Assembly: GCF_963678635.1 (NCBI RefSeq)
Contig: NC_087062.1
Coordinates: 86,713,845 to 86,777,844 of the forward strand
Direction of reading: 5' to 3'
DNA from: Symsagittifera roscoffensis
Lineage: Eukaryota; Xenacoelomorpha; Acoela; Convolutidae
Length of the DNA: 64,000 nucleotides
Made by a program: the position numbers and the translations under genes. The first letter of the stretch is position 1, and every line of letters starts with the position of its first letter. The notes beneath the pieces were generated by a model. The model saw only the letters and a program-made list of their open reading frames with translations, was not told where the DNA came from and did no database searches. Shown one piece after another: positions 28,114 through 38,251 of this stretch.

Positions 28114-29037
28114 GTTCTGGTCCAACACTGTCCCAGGACTTCTTTGGCACTGTCCCAAGACTGTTGACAAGTGTCTGAGCGGTGGGACCTCTCTCTTCTT
28201 CGTTATGGGGACTTCTTGATTCACTGTACCTTGTACCCTCACTCAAGCTCTAGTAAAATTTTCCCAAAAACCCTCTCTTAAAAGCCAAATGCTGCCCCCC
28301 CTTTTTTCTTATTTCTTTTTAGTTACCTCTATTTCAATGTTCCAAGCAATTTGAGACCAAAACCTGTGCGCAGGTATCTTGTGATCACCTGTTCGTATAA
28401 AAACTAAACACAAATCCTCCCCAAAAAGCAACAGAAAGTCCAAGCTAGAAAAAGTAATAAAAACAGAAAAATGAGCCCACCTAAAATTCAAAGGTGACCA
28501 ATGTCTACCTTTCGTCGAAAAAAAATGTCTGGTACCTAATCGCCACGCGTTTTCCTCCCCCCACTAGCGATCTTATGGGGTATCACAAAAGCTGTCTATA
28601 TCCGGTCCCCCCTACCAATCCAACCAGCGTGCCAGTCTTAACTCGAGTTAAATTGTTGATATCTACCTTCTATTACCAACGCGTGTTTATGTCTAATGTA
28701 ACTAAGTCAACGATGTCGACTAATTAGTTACTCTAATTTTCTCCCTTTTTTACAATTTACAACCACCAACCTCTAACTTAACCAGCCCCCCTTCTAACCT
28801 CCCCCCTTTTTAGCCCCCCTTCTTAAGCCTAAAATTACCTTAAGCGCTGGGTGCTAAACCTCTCAAGAGAAAACCGTAGACCTGTCTCCAGGCCTGCTCA
28901 AGTGAAAACGTTTCTCAAAACCGGGGGATATCGCTTATCCAATTTTACACTTATTTCCTATAATGTAATGTGAATTGTAACGATACCCGTTCTGCCCAAC
29001 TTGAAAACTCGAGAACTGCCAAATCCTTCTTGGCTGA

Positions 29038-29308
29038 TTTCCCACTCAACTGGTCACCTCTTTTAGTCCAGTCTCCTATTGGTTCAGCTCAAGTGTTCCT
29101 GAACCAGTTTCCCACTCGGCTGGTCACCTCTTCCGGTCGAGTCTCCTATTGGTTCAGCTCAAGTGTTCCTGAACCAGTTTCCCACTCGGCTGGTCACCTC
29201 TTCCAGTCGAGTCTCCTATTGGTTCAGCTCAAGTGCTCCTGAACCACTTTCCCACTCGGCTGGTCACCTCTTCCTGTCGAGTCTCCTTTTTGTCCAGCTA
29301 AGTTCCAA
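29038..29308. repeat. 70-bp direct repeat, three full copies and a partial one
   Basis: Copies start at 29038, 29108, 29178 and 29248 (the last degenerates near 29290). Each begins TTTCCCACTCGGCTGGTCAC. Each full unit contains the stem GGTTCAG...CTGAACC. The array lies in element A's 5' leader. Confidence 0.95.
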
Positions 29309-29733
29309 GCTATCTGAAAACCCTTGACAACGCCCCACACTCGGGCACTTTATTAAGGTTACTGGGTTAAATTGCTAGGTTGATCGAAAAGATCGAACTT
29401 GTAAAACAGTATGGGTATACTATTTAATTAATATAAAGGTTTGATCCAACTGATCTGGTGTCAAAGTCACTGTCTTTTTTCGTTTTATGGTTTTTGTTCC
29501 TTTTTGTCTTTTTGCTCGTGTTTTTTGTCCCCCTAGTTGCCCCCCTGTACTCGGTTAGCTAAGCCTCGTTCGGAGAGCGTACCAGGAAATTTTCTCGAGT
29601 TTTCTTAAAAAGCTATCGCGGTACAACCGGAAGGTTTGCACGTTCCTGTCGAACCGTACCACCGGTGCTCTAGAATGGGCATTCAGCCCGAAGCTGTCTC
29701 AAGTGGGTTTGACTCCGTAGTCTTGATGTCGTA

Positions 29734-29750
29734 AACACCCAGGAGCGCCA
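29734..29750 (-). promoter_or_regulatory. Candidate primer binding site, element A
   Basis: On the minus strand TGGCGCTCCTGGGTGTT starts 11 nt after the 5' LTR end. It begins with TGG, as expected for pairing with a tRNA CCA end, and the same 17 nt lie 12 nt from B's LTR although neighbouring bases differ. I could not match it to a tRNA from memory. The spacing is longer than usual. Confidence 0.6.
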
Positions 29751-29761
29751 TAAAAACACTA

Positions 29762-29865
29762 TGTAACATTCGTCTACTGCAGTCACACATGAGGCTTAAG
29801 AAAAATAGGCCCTATAACTTTTGCTTCTCTCAAGGTCAAACTTCCAAATATGACCGACTGGCACA
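29762..29865 (-). repeat. Element A 5' LTR, internally deleted to 104 bp
   Basis: It consists of the first ~57 bases of the left LTR (TGTAACATTCG...CCTATAACT) joined to its last ~47 (TTTGCTTCTCTC...GGCACA). About 800 bp in the middle are missing. The shared ends differ at about one position from the left LTR. Confidence 0.88.
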
Positions 29866-30488
29866 TTTGTTCAGTAGATAAAAATCATCATCTCCATCGA
29901 AGATGGATCAACCCTTTCCCCCAACTCCTAGCTTCTCATCCTTATCAAAATGAATCTAGATATCAATTAAATTCAAGTCAGGACATGACAGGAAGCTTAA
30001 AGTTTACGTAACAGGATAAAAGTTTCAGTTCCTTTACCCTTCCGGATTGATGAATCCGCTGGATCAAGCTCGTTAATCCTGATTTCCTCTTAATCCGGAA
30101 GGATGTCCTCCACCCTTCACCGTTGTCTGCAACGGCCCTGCAACTATTGTAGCAGTACAATAGTTGCAACTCGGAGTGTTCTCTGTTACTCTGTAACTCG
30201 CTGTCGTTTTTCAATCTCAATTCCGTAGTTGTTGTTAGCGCAGCTAATGTTGTTCTCTTTTTCTTTCTCGTTTTAGCCAAAATGGCCGTTTCTGACGTTT
30301 CTCAGAAATATGACGTCATTATTCGAATTTTTGAAATTTTAAAATACCAGAATATTCCAGCCCTCACCAATTGGCCAATCGTTCCAATAACGTTCTTAAT
30401 TCTTAATAATCACCAATCCGGAAGGCTCGCTGCTAAAAGTTCAAATTCTGCAGAGATTGCATTTTTCACATTCTGGTCGAATGTCACA
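29866..30488 (-). repeat. Element B 3' LTR, second part (right of nested element A)
   Basis: It matches 52007-52626 in the right LTR with about 2% substitutions and ends ATGTCACA. It contains the inverted pair CCTTCCGGATT (30038-30048) and AATCCGGAAGG (30092-30102). On the plus strand it has a strong splice-acceptor-like run ending TTTTAG just before CCAAAATGG (ATG at 30282). Confidence 0.92.
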
Positions 30489-30504
30489 TACTCCCCGGAC
30501 AGTC
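30489..30504 (-). promoter_or_regulatory. Element B polypurine tract
   Basis: The minus strand reads GGACTGTCCGGGGAGTA directly before the LTR. The core GTCCGGGGAGTA is identical to that of element A at the same place. CCGGAC-T-GTCCGG forms a small palindrome here. Confidence 0.8.
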
Positions 30505-31294
30505 CGGTCAATGTCCTCATTGAATCACGCAATATTCGTAAAATGGTCACAGTGTCATCGAACAGAATTTACAAAATGCACGAAATTGCTTTTATCCACA
30601 TCACATCGACTCTTTGCAGAATATTAATGGCATCATACTACATCACTATAGCCTTCAAATTCTCTCATTAATCTGCACATTGAGGATATGACTTAAGATA
30701 AAACATATTTTCTGACTTCCAATGTCAATGTCCCGATTAAGACTTTTTCTCTTAGATTTAAAAGGTGTTGGCTTGCAGGACAGTCCAGCCAACCAACAAG
30801 CTAAAATTATCCTACTACGCTTTTCCCTTCGGAAATCTTGCTTGTTATTGTCCTGAATACTAAAACTAAGAAACTCTGTGGTTAGAAAGAACCATGAAAC
30901 AATCTCCCTCCTCGAGAGATTACTCAAGCCTTCCATGTCACCACAAAGTGATCAGTTCTCCTAGCTGGTTAAAAACAGTCATGCAGGCTGGAATATTTAA
31001 ATATACTCCTTCACTTAAGCTTTTCTAAATAAATAGTAAGTGAGTGTCTCTAAAGCCACTTCAACTAAAATCAAAATGCATATTTATAAATGCAACAATT
31101 TCAAAACTCAACTTAATGTTTCAGTTTTCAATTACAACTTGGTTGCTTGGTTTCTCACTTGAGTTTTTCACACACATAAACAATTCTGAGTTTTAATTTT
31201 TCTTCATCACTCCTTTGTTTTCTTCTTTTTTCGTCGTTTAGAAGTTCTAAAACTTCTAAATTCTTCTAATTTCATCTCTTCTTTCGGTCATCCG
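30505..31294 (-). other. Element B 3' untranslated region
   Basis: AT-rich and non-coding. Bases 30949-31290 are related to 56845-57180 of element C, which confirms they belong to the element. The part nearer the LTR is absent from C through a deletion. Confidence 0.65.
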
Positions 31295-32293
31295 TCAATG
31301 CTCCATTTCTTCCTCCTGTGACACCGACTCTGCACTCTCAGTTTCCGTATCTTGTAACACGTCGTTAGCCATCCTGACGCTGCTGGAAGCCGTCCTCCAA
31401 CACTTCTGCTCTTCCACCCTCTGTCTACAACAAGGTTGGGGATCCACGTTAGATTCTCTGTTCCTGCAGAAGCTGTTGTGGAGACACAACGTCACATTTC
31501 TCTCCTAATCTTCCTTCAGCATCTCTGCCTTCTCCTTTCCACTACGTTCACTCGTCCTGGAAATTCTTTTCACAGCGGTGGTCACTGCATTCCGATGAGT
31601 CACGAGAGCTCGCTTGAAAGCTCCTGCTCCAATGTCCAGCTGATATTCACTGTACACCCTGCCGTGCTTCGACATATGCTTTTTCGCATACTCGTACAAC
31701 CATGCAGTCATGTTAGCTCTGAACCATGGCATCAATCGTTTCCTTGCCCATATCTTCTTCATTTCCATCGGAATGTTTAGAACTTTGCACATTGTCTCAA
31801 AAAGATCTAAATCTTTTAGACAATCTAATTTCCGCAACTGTTCTCTCGTCGGTGCCTCCTGTCTGTTAGTTTCTCTCACATGAGCTTCCAGCCATCGTAT
31901 CGCCATGATAACTCCCACTATCACTATCGTTACGGGCTGTGATGAATCTGGTAAACCCATGGAGAGCAGCTCTCCAGAGTCCCAGATCAACATCAGATTA
32001 CTACGCTTGGGATACCACCAGGTCTGCAGCAAGCAGTGGCAAGGAAACTCGTCATGCGTCAACATGATGCTCCTCCAATTACGTTTTCCCGAAGCTTCCA
32101 GCAATGGTTCCACTTCCATCATCACTCGGTGGACTTCATCATTCTCATCTACTGCATTGTAATCTGTGCCAGTTGATCCTCTCTGTTTCTGTCTCTCAAA
32201 GTCACTGAAGTTTCCACTCACATATCCCATGAACTTCTTTCTTAGTATTGACTCCAATTCTTCTTTGGTTCTCTCTGGAACTGCTGAGAACAT
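31295..32293 (-). pseudogene. Element B ORF3, C-terminal end (two pieces split by TAG)
   Basis: The stretch matches residues ~450-777 of element A's last ORF3 segment, including FPCHCLLQTWWYP and a FKRALVTHRNAVTTAVKR block. A TAG at 31505-31507 interrupts it where A and C have leucine. After it the frame continues to 31295 with a cysteine-rich HNSFCRNRES segment. Upstream, a small deletion and frame change at 32294 cuts off VRLAR from the rest. The function is unknown. The Cys/His residues near 32040 are shared with A and C. Confidence 0.75.
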
Positions 32294-32294
32294 C

Positions 32295-35024
32295 TTACAT
32301 AGATCTCGCCAATCTCACACACTTCGGCACTGAGAAGGCTTGATCCACGATCGTTCTTGTACTCTTCACGTCCACAGCCACGAAATGTACAGGATATCTG
32401 CTCCTGCACATTGGAGCCAACATTGAACCCACCAAATATCGTGCTCCTGATGGTCTACAATAAGTCTCGCTGTGTCTGATGTTCATTTCCGTCTCGATTG
32501 CTTCCCTCCATTTTCCTATGTATTTCTGCTCAGTCTGCAGAACTCCTGGGAATACTTCTACACTGATGGCTGTGACCACCTCATGTTTCTGTTCCAGATT
32601 CAATAGTGACTCTAAAGAACCAAACATGCTGTAGAATCCTAGTGCAGTCACTAGATTCACATCGGTTCCTCCATGGCAATCTGCTATCAGTTCCGTTTCT
32701 GTTCTAGCTTTCATCACTACATTTCCAAACAATACCGTCAATTGCTTGTGTTGTCTCTCCAGGGTCTTCACACAGTCCAAACCTCCACAAACGTGACCCT
32801 CCAGTCCACAGACTTCCGCCAGACAGCTACCAGGTTTGACCCAGTCTTCTGGTCCCCAGCCAGGCAACTCCACTTTATCTTCTCCGTTGCTCTTAGAGGC
32901 TGTTATCATCACATTATATATGATATTGAGGTCACGCAGGTTACAGTCTGCATTCAGTTCCCTCTGTACGTCTTGTGTCGCCCGTAATATTGAGTCAGCG
33001 TTGGGACTAGGACACCATGATGGCCTCATCAATTCCCACACTGTCATCAAGCTCGTTCTCAGTAATTCATCTGAGAATCCCAACCCAAACTCCACTATTT
33101 TGTCGGATTTTGGTACTGAAGGTGCAGTCACCTCTTCTTCCAAGACCAGTCCCAATTTGGCCTGTGGATTGTTAATGCTCTTAATCGTTACAATTCTGGA
33201 CGTCCAGAATCTTAGCAACACCGCCTGCTCATAATCGAAGAAGCAATCGCGTATGTCTTCACCCAGGAAAGGATTGTACGCGATCCCTATTATCCCGCCG
33301 GATACGTAGCCATACAATTTCTTCTTGATCGGTCCACAGTATTCACTGGATTTTGGCAATGCTCCCATAGATTCTTTAGTGAGTCTCAGCTCCTTGTTTG
33401 AGAATCTCCTGATTTCGTCTATCTTTTTCATGGGTTCCAACTCCTCAGGTTCTTTCATGTTCACCCTCATCGGTTTACTTTGCTGCATATCCAGCAGTGC
33501 TAGCAAGAATAAGGCTTTCGTTCGCTCATCGCCTTCCCTCAACATTTTAACACAAGTGTTTAATGCAGGTACTGAAATCTGCTCTATCAGGAATCGAATG
33601 AAACAGAGAGCGTCTCTCCGCTTCGCACACGCTACTGCTGCTCCCTCCTGGACTATCAGATCCTTCAGGTTCGTCATAAGGAAAACCTGTTCCTCTTTTG
33701 ATCTCTTCCTTTCTTCTGAGTCATATTCTTCGCGAGTCAGTCCCATCATGCACCAGGCGAACCTGAGTTGTAACTCTGTCCTTACGTAAGGTACTGCCAC
33801 GAGAGCATGTATCCTTGGCATAGTCCTCATCTCCTCTTCGAAATACCTCAACACTACTGCTTTCCATGGAAGGCTCACCAACTGCTCGATCGTTTCCGCC
33901 TGAATGTCAGACGACGCCAAAGTCCCGTACGCCTTCTGTTTGAGGGTGGTGCCTTGCAACATCGTTTCTAGATAACCCTCCATGGCTTTTTCGTCTTCCA
34001 GGGCCATTACAAACCCTCTAGCCGAGTTTCGGTATTCCAACATATCCATGTATCCACCGGTGGGTTCATCTATCGACACAGTCTCCGACACTGTCAGTCG
34101 GTTGTATTCCACTGGTATTAGTTGTCCTGCAACACTTCCCTTTCCATGATTCATGGGAGATGGCTTGAAGTCTTTCATTTTGCTCTCTCCACATTGGCTG
34201 AGTATTTCCATTTCTAAGGCTGCTCCAGTCAGAGTGCGGTCACTCCTTTTGGATTTATAACCGGTTGACTTTATCCCCGCCATGAGAATGGGTGGCACCA
34301 TCGCTATATCAGTTAATATTCTATCTGTGCCAGACAATTGATAATCACCTTGCCCCAAATCCTTGACCTCCTCGACTCGTTTCCTTTTCGCTGAGTTACC
34401 AGCTTTCATCGATATTTCTGAATCCAACTTCGTCTTTCCAACTCTCCTCGGCATCACTCTGCTGCCTAACTTCATTTTCATCGCATTGATTTTATCAATC
34501 ACCATTTTTGATCGCATCGTCCCTCTCCTGGTTCTTGACAGATACACCACTTCTCCTTCATCGTCCTGCGGTGTCATCTTGATGGGAGAATTCGCTTCAC
34601 TCTCATCAGTGGCTGAGTCGATCAACAACTCACTCAGTCTCCCCTCACACTCATCAAGCTTGTCAAGCACTTCTCTCATCAAGGGTTGGTTGAGACCCGT
34701 TTTTAGAATAGACTGGGTCCCATAGCTTTGAACCACGGTCCAGACTTCTTCCATAAACGCTACTCTGACCAGCTTGCATCCCGTCCTACTCTCGTGGTCT
34801 CGGTGATGTACTTCCCATTCTTCTTCGGGCAGCGTTCCCAAGAAAGGTACTCTGGCTGAGGCCTCTATTCTTCTCCTCCGAGGTGATTCCATAAGGATTC
34901 TCTGGTCGTTATTTCTTGAATTGCCAGGAGAGCTGCTCTCCGGCAAATTCCGTTTCATTTCCATAAAGGCTGACGGAGGCTCCAGTGTCGAGATGCCTTC
35001 ATCCGCTGGCTCAGTCGTTTCCAA
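32295..35024 (-). pseudogene. Element B ORF3, acidic middle and Cys/His-cluster segment (909 codons)
   Basis: This frame covers A's 590-aa segment and the first ~450 residues of its 777-aa segment without a stop, showing that these are one protein in the family. Landmarks are VAVPYVRTELQLRFAWCMMG, GIAYNPFLGED, PSWCPSPN and the cluster PGSCLAEVCGLEGHVCGGLD (C-x4-C-x4-H-x-C-x4-C). It opens at a TTG, not a true start: the upstream junction near 34960-35030 is a deletion that removed the end of the SGNH2 segment and the start of this one (A and C keep them). It overlaps the upstream frame by 70 nt. Confidence 0.78.
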
Positions 35025-38000
35025 CGTGTCTGCATTATTCTCGCAAATAATAGATCTTCACTCATGAGCTCCCGCAATGTGTGCTGCTCACACCAGTTCA
35101 GTGTACTACCGTCCACTGCCGATATGAGGTTCAGGTGCAGCACCGACCTCCTATAAGCTTCCACTTTAACGTCAGGGAACGCAAACGTGACTGCTGGTCC
35201 ATAGATCACTGTCACGAACTCCGTGACTCCTCTGATCAGCGCCAAGGGATCGGTTCTCATAGCCAAGCTCAGATCAGTTAACAGTGGCATGCCTCCAACA
35301 TGTCGTCTAACATCTTCCTCTCTTTCAATCGTCTCGTCTTCTCCCGTTCCGAAGCGATTTTGTTGTAAGAGATACTGGATAAGAGTGTGTCTCAAGTCCG
35401 TGGATTTCTTCATATCCAAGTTCCTCACTCTCTCTTTCATCTGCTCTGGACAACGTGCCAGTTCCATTAGTCCTCCCAAGTTTCCGTGGGTAAATGCGAT
35501 CAATGTCAGAAGTCCATCTAGCCGCAGGTTCTGAATTCCATCGGTGAGCAGCATCGCCGGTCCTTTCACGAAACTCTCCGCTCCGAATATCACGAATAAG
35601 TCTATTAATTCCACTATCGATACTCTCACCACTGCTTGGAGGAATTCCTTTATCAAATAGTGCGAGACTTTCGGATAGACTTTTGCCAAGAAGGACGCGG
35701 TCCATCCGGCTCCCAACCCTTCTAGCATGCTGTCTGTCCTTTCAAAACCCTCCTGTCCTTTCATTTCCTGAGTCCAGAAGGTTTCCAGAGTAATCTGACA
35801 CATTCTGTTCACAAACTCAGCGGTCTTTTCTCCGGCATTCTCCGCCAGGTTCACCTCCTTCAACAAGTAGGCATGTATCTTCGTGATTATTACGGGGCCT
35901 TGCTGAAAAGCATCTGCACCCAATGCCGCTACTCTAGGGTTCAGGTGTAGCCACTGGTTGGCTTCCGGTTTGGTTCTCAGAATCAACGCCTCCAGATGAG
36001 CTCTTGTCTCCAGTGAATTTTTCCTTCTGGTGTCTTCACCTGCCACTTCCATTGCCTGGAACCATAAGTCGTTGGAGATTGCCGCGATCACTCGATGGTC
36101 GTCGTCTATTCCCGGTTTCAGTTTGAGTTGTCGACTGAAATTGGACAGTTCCAACCCCAGCACTTCGTCCAACACTAACATGTGTAGCGCGTGATCCTTG
36201 AATCCTGTCATCGCATTTGAGATATCTGACCATACTGCAGGCAGTTCAGACTTAAGTGGCCTCAGATTCTCCATTTCTATCAGGCGATTCGGAGCTGATA
36301 TGATCACATCATATTTTCCTTCCGAGAGCAAGGCCACAATTGCATACACGAATTTCAGTCCATCCGGGAGATGTGCATATCCCGGAGACAACGCGAATAA
36401 TACTCTCAATGCCACTTTATTGAATGACCCCTCCTTCGTTGCATCCACCACTTCACCCATCGACTCAAGGATGTCTTTTATCGCTGGCCATACTGCGTTT
36501 TCTGCTGTTGTAGGATCTCTGAGTCTGCTCAGAAAACCTCTACTGTGTAGATGGTCATTAATGCCAGCAAACACAATTGTAATTGGATTCATGTCTGTCT
36601 GCCTTTGTACTCCTATAGCCAAAGATACTGATTGCAGTAGGTCCAGGTCGACCGCTGCCAACATTATGACGTCCGGCCAAAACAAAGACTTGGAAGTGTA
36701 CACGAACTCTGAATTCGCTACTACCATAATTTTGGCCTTCGTCATCTCTGCTTTGTCATAGGCGGCGAAGATGGTTTCATCTTTCTTTATCGCTGTCAAT
36801 CCGCCATATCTCTGGGCATCACCATCTTGGTTCACTAGTTTTGGGTACACTCTTTCCTTCACATGACCAGGTGGTGTCGTCAGCTGCTTGAATATCTTCA
36901 CGTGTTGTCCAATCGGCGCTCTCGTCGTCAGGAATCTTCCTGGTCTCTCTTCACGATTCCCCTCATCATGGTTCAACCTCACATCTTGCAACGGTCTCGC
37001 ATTCACTGGTCCCATCGTGTTGTTAGAGGGCAGTCCCTCCAAGTCAGCAAATCTCAAGGCCGTCGTGGAGCTGAAATTTATGCTAGCGGCTATCAACCAG
37101 TCTACGCCGTTTATCGAGTACAATCTGCTGACGGATAGCATCGCTCCATTCAGCATCCTCCTTGCATCTTCGATGAAGCTTACTCTCTGAAGATCCAGCT
37201 TCATTAGTTCGTCTTTGTATACATGCCAGGGAGACGGTATGGGTCTCGACCACATCAATGAGCCTCTGCTCGGTCTCTCCTCTCGACTGGTACTCGTCGT
37301 CTCCGATCTAGTGTCCGATCTAGATGTGCCTGCTGTTTCTTCGATTGGGTTAACAGGTCCTATTCTTCTCCTAGGATGAATAGTCCTCCTCATCGGTGCT
37401 TCTCCCAATCGATCCTGTACGTCTGTTCTTCGACCTGGTTCGCTGGAGCTTTGTTGCCTGTAGTTCGTGACGGCCGGGACCGTACCCAAGCGTGTTTCCA
37501 AGCTAGGAGGCACAAAGGTGGTAATCACCGCGCCACTCACTGTTCCTTCTTCCTTCAGCACTCCTGTGTCAAAGAGTTTTGCTTCCAGCTCGTCCAACCG
37601 CTCTTGGAAGACTCGATTCAACCAAGCTTGTCCTTCAATACTGTCGAAGTGTATGCCATCCGTGGTCAGTCTGGCCTGATCCATGGCTCTCAACTCATGT
37701 TCGATGTCCATGAGGATCATCCTTCCGGCATTCCGACTTGCTAGGTTCCTCAAGATGTTGTTCCATCTTACGACTCCCTCGTTGTGTCTTCTTCCTGAGG
37801 CTGTCAGGCTTCTCGTATTCATTGGCACAGTGCAAACGGTCAGTACCGCGCAACTGAATTTCTGCCAGAGGGTAGTAAACAAACACACCATCATTGACTC
37901 CCATAGTGCTTCTTGCTCGTCTGAACCTCTGGAGATGTCATTCGTCCCAACTAAGATCATCACATTGGGAATCCTCCCTGGATTCATCAGTTCCACCATC

Positions 38001-38251
38001 CGATATAATTGGGCTATCGTCGCCCCTCCAAAGGCCATCACCGTGGTGACCCATGAGGTCCTCAAATTCGACAGCACTCTGACCAAGCTGTCTCCCAATA
38101 TCAGATGAGATGTCCCGAGTGGTGGTTGCTGCAGATTTACAGCCGGGCTCCAGGTAGCTCGATTGAAGCAGGCCCTCGGATCTGTCTCCGGAACTCCCGT
38201 GAATTTATATTTCAATTGATTATTCTTTTGCACGTCTATTATACGAGACAC
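34955..38251 (-). CDS. Element B ORF3, SGNH hydrolase plus second SGNH-like domain (1098 codons)
   Basis: One frame carries a whole SGNH hydrolase: LILGDSLVRVL (block I), MAFGGATI (II), LVGTNDISRGS (III) and TDGIHFDSIEGQAWLN (V), roughly residues 48-190. A basic, Ser/Thr/Arg-rich linker (~240-330) follows. The second SGNH-like domain (~480-680) has AKIMVVANSEF in place of block I, then VFAGINDHLHS, LFALSPGYAH and DDDHRVIA. The downstream region with LLTDLSLAMRTDPLALIRG and DGSTLNWCEQ is shared with A and C. It begins at a GTG, because the true N-terminus is in the 38239-39318 frame. About 190 residues at the C-terminus are missing compared with A. Confidence 0.86.
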   Translation of the reverse strand: MSRIIDVQKNNQLKYKFTGVPETDPRACFNRATWSPAVNLQQPPLGTSHLILGDSLVRVLSNLRTSWVTTVMAFGGATIAQLYRMVELMNPGRIPNVMILVGTNDISRGSDEQEALWESMMVCLFTTLWQKFSCAVLTVCTVPMNTRSLTASGRRHNEGVVRWNNILRNLASRNAGRMILMDIEHELRAMDQARLTTDGIHFDSIEGQAWLNRVFQERLDELEAKLFDTGVLKEEGTVSGAVITTFVPPSLETRLGTVPAVTNYRQQSSSEPGRRTDVQDRLGEAPMRRTIHPRRRIGPVNPIEETAGTSRSDTRSETTSTSREERPSRGSLMWSRPIPSPWHVYKDELMKLDLQRVSFIEDARRMLNGAMLSVSRLYSINGVDWLIAASINFSSTTALRFADLEGLPSNNTMGPVNARPLQDVRLNHDEGNREERPGRFLTTRAPIGQHVKIFKQLTTPPGHVKERVYPKLVNQDGDAQRYGGLTAIKKDETIFAAYDKAEMTKAKIMVVANSEFVYTSKSLFWPDVIMLAAVDLDLLQSVSLAIGVQRQTDMNPITIVFAGINDHLHSRGFLSRLRDPTTAENAVWPAIKDILESMGEVVDATKEGSFNKVALRVLFALSPGYAHLPDGLKFVYAIVALLSEGKYDVIISAPNRLIEMENLRPLKSELPAVWSDISNAMTGFKDHALHMLVLDEVLGLELSNFSRQLKLKPGIDDDHRVIAAISNDLWFQAMEVAGEDTRRKNSLETRAHLEALILRTKPEANQWLHLNPRVAALGADAFQQGPVIITKIHAYLLKEVNLAENAGEKTAEFVNRMCQITLETFWTQEMKGQEGFERTDSMLEGLGAGWTASFLAKVYPKVSHYLIKEFLQAVVRVSIVELIDLFVIFGAESFVKGPAMLLTDGIQNLRLDGLLTLIAFTHGNLGGLMELARCPEQMKERVRNLDMKKSTDLRHTLIQYLLQQNRFGTGEDETIEREEDVRRHVGGMPLLTDLSLAMRTDPLALIRGVTEFVTVIYGPAVTFAFPDVKVEAYRRSVLHLNLISAVDGSTLNWCEQHTLRELMSEDLLFARIMQTRWKRLSQRMKASRHWSLRQPLWK

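Larger units (their letters stand above)
26922..29732 (-). other. Element A 5' leader (~2.8 kb), non-coding
   Basis: No ORF of credible length on the coding strand links to known proteins. The leader holds a 14-bp tandem array (27298-28113), degenerate copies around 27165-27297 and 28114-28165, a 70-bp repeat (29038-29308), and otherwise T-rich filler (28166-29037). Bases 29520-29760 are clearly related to the matching part of B's leader (about 51380-51735). Packaging and translation-control signals would be expected here. Confidence 0.7.
7470..29865 (-). mobile_element. Element A: giant Ty3/gypsy LTR retrotransposon (22.4 kb) nested in element B's LTR
   Basis: A starts TGTAACATTCGTCTACTG at 7470 and ends CCGACTGGCACA at 29865 on the plus strand, and is coded on the minus strand. 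It sits inside B's LTR where the uninterrupted copy reads ATTGTTTTTGTTCAG (52001-52015), with TTT on both sides. Gene order is gag, pol (protease, RT, RNase H, integrase, macro-like), then ORF3. Its left LTR is 905 bp but its right LTR only 104 bp. It is the youngest insertion in the nest. Confidence 0.92.

Noticed and set aside
27451-28242. Long open frames on both strands within the 14-bp array
   Set aside because: They follow from the stop-free repeat unit and encode only repeats of the unit, with no link to other coding sequence.
29762-29865. Reading 29762-29865 as a separate small element or a second insertion
   Set aside because: Both ends match A's other LTR exactly in position and orientation, and the flank continues B's LTR, so it is A's deleted 5' LTR.
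30038-30102. Hammerhead-ribozyme-like core (TTGATGA inside an 11-bp inverted pair) in B's LTR
   Set aside because: The conserved C before UGAUGA and the GAA after stem II are not met, and a third stem does not form, so I keep only the inverted repeat.
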